The notes beneath the pieces were generated by a model that saw only the letters and a program-made list of their open reading frames with translations, ran no database searches and had not been told where the DNA came from. This document shows, in pieces, positions 1-10,972 of a stretch of 64,000 nt of DNA; within the stretch, counting starts at the first letter, position 1, and each line of letters opens with the position of its first letter. The DNA comes from Myxocyprinus asiaticus (lineage: Eukaryota > Chordata > Actinopteri > Cypriniformes > Catostomidae): NCBI RefSeq assembly GCF_019703515.2, contig NC_059365.1, forward strand, positions 37,250,001 through 37,314,000, written 5' to 3'. The position numbers and the translations under genes were made by a program.

Positions 1-2086
1 TTACTGGAGATCTGCTTTACTGCTTTAGAGGCTGTGGACTGTGTCCAGACTCAAGTTGCCAAGACTGGAAGCTGGTATCCTTATCGTTTCCATTTGCTAG
101 CTTTTTGGCAGCAGTTGGTTCTGTGACAATGGTGCTTCATGACTGACTTTTACTTTTGAAACTGAGTGACAAATATGGAGATGTAGAGATGATATCAGAC
201 TGATCCATGTGTGAATCTCACAAAAGCTATCAAGAGCATGTCCTGGTCATATTTCAGCCCTCAATTATAAGAAGCTGTATTTCGCTTATTGAAGCCTATT
301 TTTATTTTATTTTTTTGGAAAAAGTCATGGAAATTAATAGAATCTCAAATTTCATGGAAAAGTCACATTAATTTCCTGAAAATACGATGCTTTCTATTTA
401 AATTTTCTTGTTTTTGTTTTGAGGTGAAATGTGACCTGGACATGTTTTTGTGATTCACCCTTTGTGAATTTATACAAAAGAAAACATTTAAATCAAAAAA
501 CTGTTTCTCCATTATGTGAGATTTGAGCCGCGCTGGAAAGCACTTCTTATTTATTGTCTTTTGAAAAGCTCTCAGCAGCCCTAAAAGGGCACTTCATTAC
601 TCTTTATGTCTCATCTCTCTCCAGTCACTCTTTTGAGTCATAGTTGTGTCACCCCTGAGTCATCTAGCGTGACTGTATTCTCACTACAACTATTTAAAGA
701 GCTACATAAAGTGCGAGACTCTTAAACTCGTGATTTTACAAGCAAAGAAACGTCAATCCTCTCCTAATAGGGTTTCTGTATGATAGGTGTGCAGCTTCAT
801 CAGCTCATCACCCAAGATATTATTGATTGAGGGATTATTTTGATTGTTCAGTTCTGAGTTGCATTGATTGAGGACCTGTTATTTTTGGTCAATTTTAAAC
901 AACCGATCAGACAAATGTTTTTTATTCCACACACATACACTAAATGTTTGTGTTTTATTTTTATCAAAGATCCTACCTTCACAGTGGCATCTCCAAATGA
1001 ACCATACATTTTATCTTCACAGTTCTGTATCCAAACTATTATTTCCCCTTAAATGTTATTTATTTATAATGTAAATCTGTGTCCTGCAGTACCCAGTTTG
1101 TTTTGATATGCATTATGTCTCGACATTTGCTGCCTCTAACCAATATCTTGGTCTGTACATGTTTTGATATATAAAAGACGAAGACATGATGAAAATGTAT
1201 CACTTAAGCATTATAATCCTTTTCCTTCCCTCTCATCATCCACTTGTACGCTTTGTGTATAAAACAAGCTGTAACTTCAGTTTGAAGTTGTGGTCAGATT
1301 TATCCAGATTGGGTCATGCAGAACAATCGTTGTTTCCATGGAGAAAAATGTGCAATATATGTCTCTCAGATGGATTTAGGTTTCACAGCTGGAAGCTTCA
1401 GTCGATTATTATCAATCGATTAGGTGCTCAGGTCACAGATAGTCCATACAGTTCTCATCCCACTGATTGTACGGGTGCCTGCTTGGCTCAATTCACACTA
1501 ATGTTCCATACATAACACATTGTTTTCTTCACTTTTTTTTTTTTATTTTTTTTTTTTATTTTTTGTGTAAAACATTGACCTTTATGTCCTTTTCCTCATC
1601 TCTTTTATTTTTTTTTCTTCTGGCATAATGATTATTTATTGCACTTGTAATAAAATTGTTTCCATAGTTACACAAAGGAGTTTTGCTTAAACTGGGCTGT
1701 TTCTTACAATTTTATGGAAGCTTTTGTTGACATTTTGAAAGTGTGTATTTCATGAATAAATGCCTTTTTAAAAAAAAAAAAAGTATTTTGCTGCCTGCTT
1801 TAAATGCCAGGAAAGGATAGGACTATTAAATTAGACATTAGTATTGAATTTATATTCATTTCATTATATACACTTGACCATGAAAATAGTGGAAGAACAC
1901 TTTCCAGGAATGCTGTAGTTTAACCCAAAGTCTTCAAAATGGAGACAAACAACATGAAAATAATGTATTCTACATATCAGGAAATAAAGGCATAATATGT
2001 CAAAATTATGTAGTTATATTGTCGCAAAACTTGTGATGGACAAATAATATTAATATGTTGTGGGACTGTGTTAAATATGAATTGCA
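1..2086. other. Non-coding stretch, no gene recognised
   Basis: No reading frame here resembles a known protein; the longest (109 codons near 1,186-1,515) shows no motif and has the base composition of its surroundings. AATAAA hexamers occur at 1,649-1,654 and 1,755-1,760, the second followed by an A-run at about 1,770-1,782, so the end of a 3' untranslated region on the plus strand is possible, but no upstream exon supports it. T-rich runs lie at about 1,532-1,562. Confidence 0.5.
1755..1782 (+). terminator. Possible polyadenylation signal with A-run
   Basis: An AATAAA hexamer is followed within about 10 bases by a run of roughly 13 A. A second AATAAA lies 106 bases upstream at 1,649. This could be a transcript end or a retroposed poly(A) tail. 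In AT-rich DNA such hexamers are common by chance, so confidence is low. Confidence 0.2.
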
Positions 2087-2517
2087 ATTCAGGAAATTCT
2101 AGTAGTTTTTTGTTCATGAATGAATCATGTTTTTGACTGAATCTTTTAAGTGAATGTTGCGTGTCGGCCGTGACGTGGAACTCTGGCTCGGCGGCGGCCG
2201 TGACGTGGAACTCTGGCTCGGCATCCGCCTCCCCCACAGTGAACGGGGAACCAATGAACCGTAGGGCGAGGTCGATATATTGAGCCAGGCTGAGGGAACT
2301 GCGACCGCCAGGCATCAAAAAAGAAATGGACTCATTCAGTCCAAATCTAAAACAGTCTTTGAGGGCAACCTCATTAAAGTCCACCTGGCTGGCTAGACTG
2401 CAGAAGTCCTCAACATAGTCCTCCAGGGGACGATTCCCCTGACGTAGGCGCAGAAGTAACACTGCTGGGTTCATGAGTGTCAAGTATTCAGGAAATTCTA
2501 GTAGTTTTTTGTTCATG
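2087..2517 (-). pseudogene. Gypsy-type retrotransposon gag fragment between direct repeats
   Basis: The minus strand encodes an open stretch of up to 179 codons. Its middle resembles retrotransposon Gag capsid-type sequence seen repeatedly in fish genomes, with segments such as [15 protein letters not shown] and [12 protein letters not shown]. No zinc knuckle, protease or polymerase follows, so this is only a gag piece. It is bounded by a perfect 32-bp direct repeat (2,087-2,118 and 2,486-2,517), and a 30-bp unit is tandemly duplicated at 2,165-2,222, giving the repeated peptide EPEFHVTA. Known: such gag fragments also occur inside predicted fish proteins. Inferred: a non-functional relic. 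The family assignment rests on residue patterns alone. Confidence 0.6.
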
Positions 2518-2521
2518 TTCA

Positions 2522-2767
2522 GGGCCAGTGGTAGCTCAGCAGTTAAGGCTCTGGGTTACTGATCAGAAGATCAGGGGTTCAAGCCCCAGCACTGCCAAGA
2601 TGCCACTGTTGGGCCCTTGACCCTATCTGCTCCAGGGGTGCTGTATCATGGCTGACCCTGCACTCTGACATCAGCCTAGCTGGGATATGTGAAAAAGAAG
2701 AATTTCACTGTATATGTGCAAATGTGTGATAGATAAAAAAAATTATTATTATTAAAAATTATTATTC
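2522..2767 (+). repeat. tRNA-derived SINE
   Basis: A polymerase III A box (TAGCTCAGCAGTTAAGG, 2,532-2,548) and B box (GGTTCAAGCCC, 2,576-2,586) have tRNA-like spacing. They are followed by a non-tRNA body (CACTGTTGGGCCCTTGACC, then GAATTTCACTGT) and a tail of A-runs and ATT repeats. This matches a SINE layout common in cypriniforms and catfish. It is not a functional tRNA, because no acceptor stem pairs and the body continues into SINE sequence. It starts immediately after the second 32-bp repeat of the gag fragment. Confidence 0.85.
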
Positions 2768-3172
2768 TGTAACAATGTTGGCTGCTGACAATGACATGAA
2801 GAACCCAAGTGCAGTTTATTTACAAACATGAACCAAAACCCTGACTACAAAACAAAACATGGACATGGACTTGACTTGACTTGACTTGACTTTTGACTTG
2901 ACTACAGCATACCAAACACATTCCATCACATACAATACTTGACAACTAGACAATGCAAACATGAGGGCTTAAATACAAGACATGGGAGAACATAAACCAG
3001 TGAACAAACAGAACTCATAACAAGCTAATTAAACAATAAACCAATGAAAGCATGACACATGAACATGGAGGGAAAACAGAAATCACATGACAAGGGAAAC
3101 AGGAACACATGACATGAAACAGGAACTAGAATTTCAAAATAAAAGACATGAATCAACAGAATACACATGACA
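2768..3172 (-). repeat. Probable solo LTR
   Basis: Read on the minus strand, this 405-bp block begins TGTCATGTGT and ends AACATTGTTACA, giving the TGT...ACA ends of an LTR. Near its 3' end are an AATAAA-type signal and a GCACTTGGGTTCTT-type tail. A short (TTGAC)n run sits at about 2,868-2,897. No primer-binding site or second LTR is present, so it looks like a solo LTR. No clean target duplication was found: TATTC precedes it and GTTAT follows. Confidence 0.55.
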
Positions 3173-3569
3173 GTTATTTATTCATCCAAGAATGCAGAAA
3201 CATTAAATTATGTTATATCTATGGATGCTGAAAAAGCCTTTGATATGACTGAGTTGGACTTATTATTAGAAACATTACAACAAATAAATTTTGGACAACT
3301 TTTATAATATTTTAAAAATATATAATATTTTAAAATATATTACAATTTTGTATATATTACCTAAAGCTCAAATACTTCCAAATAAAAATCTTTCAAAGAT
3401 ATTTACATTGGGGAGGGGAATGAGAGAGGTATGCCCTCTCTCTCCCCTGTTATTTACATTTACAGCTGCTACCAATGGTTTAATAGCCAGAGTTAATCCT
3501 TATATTAAGGGCATACAATTAAATAAAACAGATTGTAAAATATCCTCATATACAGATGATCTGTTGATA
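3173..3569 (+). pseudogene. L1/Tx1-type LINE reverse transcriptase fragment
   Basis: Translated pieces contain classic non-LTR reverse-transcriptase blocks in order: MDAEKAFD near 3,221, then GRGMREVCPLSPLLF near 3,413, and a YTDD box in place of the usual YADD near 3,550. In-frame stops and a frame change separate the first block from the rest. The fragment stops abruptly at 3,569, where a Tc1-like terminus begins, suggesting insertion of that element into the LINE. The same LINE type is present at 36,354-42,283, which retains ORF1 and endonuclease instead of this region. Confidence 0.75.
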
Positions 3570-4107
3570 TATACACTCACTGAGCATTTTATTAGGTACA
3601 CCTGTACACCTACAGTACTTATTCATGTGATTATCTAATCAGCCAATCGTGTGGCAGCAGTGCAATGCATAAACTCATGCAGATACAAGTCAGGAAATTC
3701 AAAAAAATTTGATCTCAGTGAATTCGACCATGGCATGATTATTGGTGCCAGAGGGGCTGGTTTGAGTATTTCTGTAACTGCTGATCTCCTGGGATTTTCA
3801 TGTACAACATTCTCTAGAGTTTACTCAGAATGGTGCCAAAAACAAAAAAACATCCAGTGAGCAGCAGTTCTGTGGACGGAAATGCATTGTTGATGACAGA
3901 GGTCAACAGATAATGTCCAGATTGGTTCGAGCTGACAGAAAGGCTACGATAACTCAGATAACCGCTCTGTACATTTGTAGTGAGCAGAATAGCATCTCAG
4001 AATGCACAACATGTCGAACCTTGACACGGATGGGCTACAGCAGCAGAAGACCATGTTGGGTTCCACTTCTGTCAGCCAAGAACAGAACAACAAAGCTACC
4101 CATTTAG
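3570..4107 (+). mobile_element. Tc1-like transposon, 5' part (family A)
   Basis: The terminus reads TACACTCACTGAGCATTTTA, preceded by the TA expected for Tc1/mariner target sites. It is followed by a transposase reading frame split in two: 3,651-3,860 carries a helix-turn-helix region (ADLLGFS...VYSEW), and 3,913-4,107 carries a second DNA-binding segment (RADRKATITQITALY to LLSAKNR). A frameshift in an A-run near 3,845-3,850 separates them. The DDE catalytic domain and the right inverted repeat are absent, so the copy is truncated and dead. Related sequence lies at 42,345-43,024. Confidence 0.8.
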
Positions 4108-4737
4108 AAACCCCAAAGGTGTGAGCAAATAAAATAGCTTTATTTTTCCCTATGTTTGTAAATACCCAAGTGAGCACTTGTTGAAATTAGGCCTTTTCAT
4201 TGTGTTAAAGAAGCGGTGGTGAGAACTACTCTATGGCCTCTAGGTGGAAAATGCACAAAAGAACACCACAGATTTGATAAGGTGGCAGTCGGTGTTCAAA
4301 CACAGTGAGAGGTAATGAGCAGGTAATGTCCTCATTCCTTCTAATTTCTCTTGTGTCCTTCTCAGAAGCAGAAATCTAATGACGTATCGAGAAGAGAGGG
4401 TGCCCTTCATTTCTCTAGCTTTATTTGTATTCAAGGCAAATTGACATCGAGTTTCATCTAGTGCAAAATGAACTTTCCTATAATGTCGCTGAATTCAGAG
4501 AAGCTGTGTTGTATGGCTAAATATCAGTATCATTAATATAAATTGCACAGCAACATGATCACTTAGTGAAATCTTAAATAAAAAAAATGTGGAAACGAGG
4601 AACAAGCTGTTACATGTTCAGTTATAGTATACTGCTGATTGGAACAGACAAATGCTCGCATAAATAGGTAAATCTCACAGAAACATCCCCAGAACAATTT
4701 CAATCAAAAATAAATTATTTATATATATATATGTATG
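4108..4737. other. Non-coding stretch
   Basis: No gene or recognised repeat is seen. A short (TA)n/(TGTA)n run occupies about 4,718-4,742 and abuts the Tc1-like end that follows. Confidence 0.5.
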
Positions 4738-5058
4738 TATGTATACACTGGCAGCCAATAGTTTGGAATAATGTACAGATTTTGCTCTTATGGAAAGAAA
4801 TTGGTACTTTTATTCAACAAAGTGGCATTCGACTGATCACAGTGTATAGTCAGGACATTAATAACGTGAAAAATTACTATTACAATTTGAAAAAAAAAAA
4901 TCAGAATTTCTTAAACTACTTAAAATTCCTCCATGTGCAGCAATGACAGCTTTGCAGATCCTTGGCATTCTAGCTGTCAGTTTGTCCAGAAACTCAGGTG
5001 ACATTTCACCCCACACTTCCTGTAGCACTTGCCATAGATGTGGCTGTCTTGTTAGTGA
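4738..5058 (-). mobile_element. Tc1-like transposon, 3' end (second family)
   Basis: The left edge reads TACACTGGCAGCCAATAGTT, a Tc1-type terminus preceded by TA repeats. On the minus strand at about 4,930-5,055 the sequence encodes a Tc1 transposase C-terminus, including SPEFLDKLTARMPRICKAVI and AAHGG. Only the last 40 or so residues remain; the element is cut off at about 5,058 and has no catalytic core. Its terminus differs from the family at 3,570, so it is a different Tc1 lineage. Confidence 0.75.
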
Positions 5059-6264
5059 ACCTTTAATTTAAATCATCATAAATTATAGACAGTAGAACAA
5101 ATGCTGTCATGATGGATATTAAATGCTTTACAATGTATATATTAGTAATGATTTCATAATATATCATAATAATATTTCATAATTTATCTTATGTATGCTA
5201 TTCAGTTATTTTTGCACTGCAGTAATGAGAATTTAAGGGAAAAATAAGACCCAACTGAGACTTCTGAGCGTGAGTGCTGTGCGCCAATTCTTTTTTTTTT
5301 TTTTTAGACCAAATATATGTTTTCCTAAAAAATGTATGTCCACATATTGGACTGTGGGGCTAAGTTGTAAAATTTTAAATAATACCAAGCTATAGAAAGT
5401 CTAGAATTAATTGTTTATTATGTTTCTAAGAGTGTTGTTTATTCATGTTTTTTAAACATTACAGACATTACATCAGAAATTAAAATAATTAATTCTGATT
5501 CAAAGTAATGGCCAGCATCATCCAATCACTGCCAGTCATGTTAAAATAAAATTATACATTATAATTTCTGAATATATGTACTGATTATCATTGTCCCATG
5601 TCTGCCAAACATGTTGAGTGATCCAAACATCATCTGCAGCCTGAAACTGAACTTTAAATAGGAAGTTTGGATTGAATGCACTTAGCTGCATAGAGAGCTT
5701 TAGGATGCTTCCTAATTAGTAAATGACTTAACCTTCTGTACTGGTCTCAGAACAGTTTGAAATGCACCTTATTTTCACCCTAACTCCGTGTACAGCCTCT
5801 AAAAGCAACATTTTCCAGCTTTTGGATGCATGTGATAATGCACAGAGAATATAGGATATTTTAAATGAAAATGAAAATGAGCATGGCGTTTCGTGATAAA
5901 TCGTTCACATTTTAAAAATGGGATATCGGATGAAACTAGAGACTAATCTTTTGACTCAGACAGGTTTCTATGTAAAACTTAATTAGGTTTCTTACCAGAT
6001 GTAGTTTTGTTGGTGTTTCTCCCAAAGACAAACTCTCTATGATCGATGCTATGTTGTTTGGTTACATGACTCCGTGCGTCGAACGTTTAACCCTTCACTG
6101 ACGGCATAGAGTCTCCTGAATTGAGATCAGTTTTAAATTAAATGAAATTATGCACTGCGTATAGCGAAGCTAAAATACAACATCCACGCATGTGGACGCA
6201 GGGTCACATGAGGTTAAATAAAGTCACATGGTTAAAATTTTTAATGGTCCTAAAATAGACTTTC
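5059..6264. other. Non-coding stretch
   Basis: AT-rich DNA without coding signs. A T-run of about 17 lies at 5,290-5,306. No recognised repeat or RNA gene. Confidence 0.5.
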
Positions 6265-6827
6265 TTAAAGGAATGTTCCAGGTTCAATACAAGTTAAGCT
6301 CAATTAACAGCCTTTGTGGCATAATCTTGATTACCACAAAAAATATTTACAACTCGTCCCTCATTTAAAAAAATTAAATATAAAAAAATAACGCAGTTAC
6401 AGTGAGGCACTTGCAATGGAAGTGAATGGGGCAAGTCCATAAAAATTTAAATACTGTTTTAAAAGTATAGCCACAAGATGTAAACATTAAATGTGTTAAC
6501 ATGATTTTAGTGATAAAATCGCTTACCTTATCTGTGTAAAGTTCCAATATTACAACTTTTATCCAAAATTACACAAGCGATTTTAACACTAAAATTATGT
6601 AGAACAGAGTTTATTACACTAGAGTCATATTAATACGTATAATGTTTACATCTTGTGACGATACTTATGAAACAGTGAGTATTTTAATGTTTTTGGATTG
6701 GCCCCATTCGCTTCCATTGTAAGTGCCCTCACTGTAACCAGGATTTTTGAATAAACGAGGGACGAGTCGAAATTATGCAACAAATGCTGTCAATTGAGCT
6801 CAGCTTGAACCTGGTACATTCCTTTAA
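6265..6827. mobile_element. Fold-back DNA element with long inverted repeats
   Basis: The left edge TTAAAGGAATGTTCCAGGTT and the right edge (complement TTAAAGGAATGTACCAGGTT) match, and the similarity continues inward for roughly 220 bases per arm, including paired blocks GACTCGTCCCTC, GTTACAGTGAG, CAATGGAAG and ACAAGATGTAAACATTA. No transposase is encoded. Ends of the form TTAA-AGGAATG...CATTCCT-TTAA are compatible with a TTAA target duplication of piggyBac type, although TTAA may simply be the palindromic tip of the inverted repeat. Inferred to be a non-autonomous DNA transposon. Confidence 0.75.
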
Positions 6828-8374
6828 TTCAAAATATAATTTCTTACTTCTTTTTATTTTGGGGTGCAAAATTACGAAAACATTTTCTTGACAGGTTTTG
6901 TGAGATTCACTTAAATATAACATTCAGATTCTCAAATACAACACTCAGTAATCAAAGTACACTTTGTTTAAGAGTCCACAGTATTACCAAAACACAGCAT
7001 GCATAGATCAAACCCACAAGTGAGGCATTGCAAGCCCCAACCACAGGACTTCATGTCTACTCAGTCTAATCGGACAGGTTCAGGCATATGAGTGAAACTT
7101 TAGCTGTCAGTGCTTAAGTTTGAACACAGTATTCTGAGAAACCATCAGAGATCTATCAATGGAGTGACAGCAGAAACTGAACATGACCACAAAGTGCCCC
7201 TTCTCACAGTTACTCATGATTTTGCTGCACGTGTCAGCTGAAAAATATACTACAATTTTATCAAAGGCCACCTGTTGCTGTTCACATAGTCAAACTGATT
7301 ATGTATTCATGGGGATATTTCAGATATTTGAAGCCCATGCCTTTTGTACTTTTGCCTAGATTGTAGCTTTAAAAAAAAGTGATTTAACTTCAATTTATTT
7401 CACAGAATATTCAATAACAAATTTGGTATTTGAATCTCAATTACTTTCAAAATTCTTGGCATGGAATGCTGTGTGCTTAGGATAAATAATATTTGTCTGT
7501 GCAAGCAATAAATGACTAAAGGCTGTGTGAGTCATTTTGGCTTCTTATTCCACTCGTGGATACATTTTGTTCCTTCTGATTACTTTTTATTAAATTGACA
7601 AAGCTGAAGGGGTAACCAGCCCCATGTGAAATAGCCGAATACTGAAAGTGAACCAAAATGCTTGTCCAAGCAGAGTTTGGGCAATATATTACCTTGTTTA
7701 AGTACTGTATTGGGCTAAGAGGAATAATTATGAGCTTCTTGTGAACACCACATTTGCATTTTAAAGTCAACATGCTTTTGCAACTCATTTTACTTCTGTA
7801 ATGTGATGTATTTCCAAGTGAAACAGGATTTTCAACAAGAAGTGTCGGATGGGACTTTTTTATCCACCAGGAATTGTTTGGATCATGAAAAGTGAGTCAG
7901 ACCTGAATGTGAGTTTGCAGTGGATTGTGGAGGACTACTCCCCTCCTGAAACACTGCCAGAATCCACTATTGAGGAGGCTTTTTCACCGGGACGTGGAGG
8001 CTGATAGTCAAGTTTACCCTGAAAAGCATATGCTGCATGCCAGTGGAAACACTTCTTTTTCAGACCTATCATTATTTGCTATTATTTTTGTAACTTTTAT
8101 TACATTAAGATCCAGAATTAAATTATTGTGTTGGCTACTGGAAATAATGATAAAGGATGCTTTATTAAATAGCTATTTGGCTACTAGTTAACATTAGCCT
8201 ATAGCCCACACAGCCTAGGTGACGCCAGCTGAAAAGGAAAGTAATTTCAGAGACAAATTATTATGGTTATTTTTCAAATTATTTTAATAATAATAATAAT
8301 TAAAAAAAATAATTTAATTCTTTAAAACATGATACTGATAAATGGTGCACAATAAGACCAAAAGGCCAAAGAGG
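6828..8374. other. Non-coding stretch
   Basis: No reading frame with recognisable motifs. The frame at 7,925-8,191 (88 codons) shows nothing conserved. A (TAA)n run lies near 8,286-8,301. Confidence 0.45.
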
Positions 8375-8712
8375 GTATAAATGTAATAATCTGTCCTAAA
8401 TGCAGTAAAAAAGGCCCTAAATATAATAATGTTGGTCCTAAACGTAATTAAGGCCTTAAATGTAATAATATACTTAATAACAAAACATAATAATTTTTGG
8501 GGCCATTATTACATTTAGGACCAACAGCTATTACATTAAGGACCATTATTACATTTAGGACCATATGTTATTTCATTTAGGGACATTATTACATTTAGAA
8601 CCAACAGTTATTTAGGGGCCAATCTTACATTTATAACCCAAATTTGTATTACATTTAGGGCCTTTATTACATGTAGGAACACATTTTATTACTTTTAGAG
8701 CCTTTATTACAT
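8375..8712. repeat. Degenerate satellite arranged head-to-head
   Basis: A roughly 16-to-35-bp motif recurs many times. In the left part (8,375-8,475) it reads like TAAATGTAATAAT and GGTCCTAAACGTAAT; in the right part (8,500-8,712) it is inverted, like ATTATTACATTTAGGACC, with at least eight recognisable copies. Left and right parts therefore form a large imperfect hairpin. Spacing is irregular and there are no unique spacers, so this is not a CRISPR array. Confidence 0.7.
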
Positions 8713-9021
8713 CTTTTTTCAAAAATATCTTCTCTCTTTGCCAGAATGATTTATGGCTCTATTATATCTTAAATAAGCCATCATGAGCCCTTTGGCGTAG
8801 TGCTTAAAGAACAGTTGATTGCATGAGTAATTGTGTGGTATATTCCATATCATGCGTAAATGAGATGTGTTTACTTAAAGCAATGGACTGTAGCATCTTT
8901 TACTCAGTATGTGTTTTTATCCTTCAGTAGGTTTATTTGGCATATGCTTCAACCGGTTGCCATTAGCAACTTGTTAAGTCAGATGTTCTCTTCCCTGCTT
9001 GTATATATTGTTTGTATGTAA

Positions 9022-9023
<2 letters not shown>

Positions 9024-9086
<63 letters not shown>
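9024..9086. repeat. (TA)n microsatellite
   Basis: About 60 bases of TA dinucleotide. It abuts the truncated inner edge of the Tc1-like element that follows, suggesting the element broke at or expanded into this repeat. Confidence 0.95.
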
Positions 9087-9092
<6 letters not shown>

Positions 9093-9099
9093 CTGAAAG

Positions 9100-9404
9100 A
9101 GGCCAATGCCATCAGGGAACACCATTGCGATGAAGGGGTGTATCTGGTCTGCAATGATGTTTAGGTAGGTGGCACGTGTCACATTTACGTTCACATGAAT
9201 GGTTGGACCCAGGGTTTCCCAGAAGAACATTGCCCAGAGCATCACACTCCTTCCACCGGCTTGTTGTCTTCCCACGGTACATCCTGGTGCCATCACTTCC
9301 CCAGGTTGATGAGCCTTGGCCGCCCAACATCCTGCCGTCAGATTGTGTTTTGTCCCTCTCTGGACTACTGACAGTATGTACTCACCACTGCTGACCAGGA
9401 GCAC
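9100..9404 (-). pseudogene. Tc1 transposase DDE-domain fragment
   Basis: The minus strand carries an open stretch (8,979-9,404) whose conserved part covers the middle of a Tc1 transposase: a VMLWAMFFW block, then TYLNIIADQIHPFIAMVFPDG. Beyond the second block the frame runs into the TA microsatellite and becomes a YIYI repeat, so the following Asp region is lost. The N-terminal DNA-binding part is missing in this frame. The protein cannot be functional. Confidence 0.7.
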
Positions 9405-9485
9405 CCCACAAGCCTTGCCGTTTCAGAGAAGCCCTGACCCAGTCATCTGGCCATAACAATTTGGCCCTTGTCAAAGTCACTTAGT

Positions 9486-10803
9486 GCCCGGTTGCATAAA
9501 GCACCTGAAGTGTAATTTTCCCTTAAGAACACCCTAAAGTTTCCCTTAAATTTAAGGGAGTTGCAGAAAATAACTGTTAAGTGTTATTTAAGGGGTTTTA
9601 TAAGTAAAACGTCATAATCCCTTTCGGTTTCCCCTTAAGTATTTATTTTTTACTTAAGAACGCCCTGACAAGTGTCGTTTTTTTTTTTTTTGAAGTAAAC
9701 CTTAAGGTTGGGAAAACTTCAGTGTTACTTTAGTGTACGTTAAGAGTTAAAGGGTTTCTAAAAAACAAAATGGCTTAGTTTACAGAACCAATTGAAGAGT
9801 ACAGTAGATCAGAATAGAAAAACTATTGCAGGAGTACATATTTGACCGTCACATAATATGAGAAATCGCCAACAAGCTGTGTGCCTAGTATATTCTGCTC
9901 TCTGCATCTTTATAAACTGTATAAATAGATGCATTAAAATCATGTAGCATGTTCATTTGCAATATATCTTGAATATGTATATAGGCTATATGTCTTACAG
10001 TCTTACTGACCACCACTAATATTCTTAATTTCAATCAGTTGCAATAAGTTCTCTGCACAGTTATACAAGCATCTAAACATCTTACACCACCATGCACCCC
10101 TTACCTAGCACAGTCATTAAAATTCAAAGGTGTCTTCCTCAGGAGGGCTCTTAACAGCTGTAAAAGCAGAATCCTTCATTAACTGGTCTGGATGCAAAAC
10201 TCAGGACATTTTTTTTTACTTACACCGGAAAGATGTGAACTCAAAAAAGTGTTTGAATCTATTAATTTCTAGGATTGTACATCATATAAATGGAAATCTG
10301 CCCGTGTTTCCTCCAGAAATTAGTTTTAAAAATCTATACGCAGTAATCACAAATGACTGTGATCATTGCAGCCTGAAAAGTGCTTGAGAAAAGGAACAAT
10401 TGTCATGTGACAACGCTCCCATCATGCATTTATTCGGCGCTTCAGAAGAGTTCGGACAATAATTTGCACATTAATAATGATACTGAAGTTTAATAGTCAT
10501 TTAAATGAAAATAAATACATAGTATAAAGTGTGGTAAATGTGGTAAAATTGCCCAAATGTTGGTTGGGACATTTCCGATCTTCTGAAAGTAGGTAGGGAC
10601 ATGTTGTAACCATGGTAACAGTAGAATTTTATTACGGTAAAACCTTGCTCACTGTAGTAAATCCCTTAACAGTTTCCATTAGCTAAGATAAGTGTCTAAG
10701 GGATTATATGCAACACCCTCATGCCATTTCCTAAGGTGAGGGGAAATCACACTTTAAGTGTTATACTTAAGGGAAAAACTTAAGGTGTTTTATGCAACCA
10801 GGC
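9486..10803. mobile_element. Non-autonomous DNA transposon nested in the Tc1 element
   Basis: The ends are inverted repeats: left TGCCCGGTTGCATAAAGCAC, right (complement) TGCCTGGTTGCATAAAACAC, continuing inward with CCCTTAAG-rich sequence on both sides. The element is about 1.3 kb and encodes nothing recognisable; an 85-codon frame at 10,130-10,387 shows no motif. The flanking Tc1 halves join across it, which shows that it inserted later. The exact target duplication is unclear, because ACTT-like bases occur on both sides but not perfectly. Confidence 0.75.
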
Positions 10804-10972
10804 ACTGGACTTTACACCTTCCCATTTCTCCTGCATTCAACACGTTGACTACGAGAACTGATTGTTCGCTTACTATCTAATCTACCCAGATCTTGACATG
10901 TGGCCTTGTTAGGAGGTAATCAATGTTATTTGCTTCACCTGGTCATAATGTTTTGGCTCATCGGTGTATATA

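Larger units (their letters stand above)
9087..10972 (-). mobile_element. Tc1-like transposon (family B), split by an insertion
   Basis: The outer pieces (9,087-9,485 and 10,804-10,972) belong to one Tc1-like element coded on the minus strand. The left piece encodes part of a DDE transposase, with AGGRSVMLWAMFFWETLGP and ATYLNIIADQIHPFIAM near 9,100-9,290. The right end reads TGGTCATAATGTTTTGGCTC then ATCGGTGTA, the complement of a known fish Tc1-type terminus. The element lacks its other terminus, appears internally shortened near 9,305, and is interrupted by a 1.3-kb element at 9,486-10,803. Confidence 0.75.

Noticed and set aside
2522..2600. Possible tRNA gene
   Set aside because: A and B boxes are present, but there is no acceptor stem and SINE body follows.
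8375..8712. CRISPR-like series of short repeats
   Set aside because: Irregular spacing, degenerate units, inverted halves, no unique spacers and no cas genes; eukaryotic context.
8963..9154. Reading frames of repeated Tyr-Ile on the minus strand
   Set aside because: Translation of the (TA)n microsatellite; only the Tc1-derived part beyond it has meaning.
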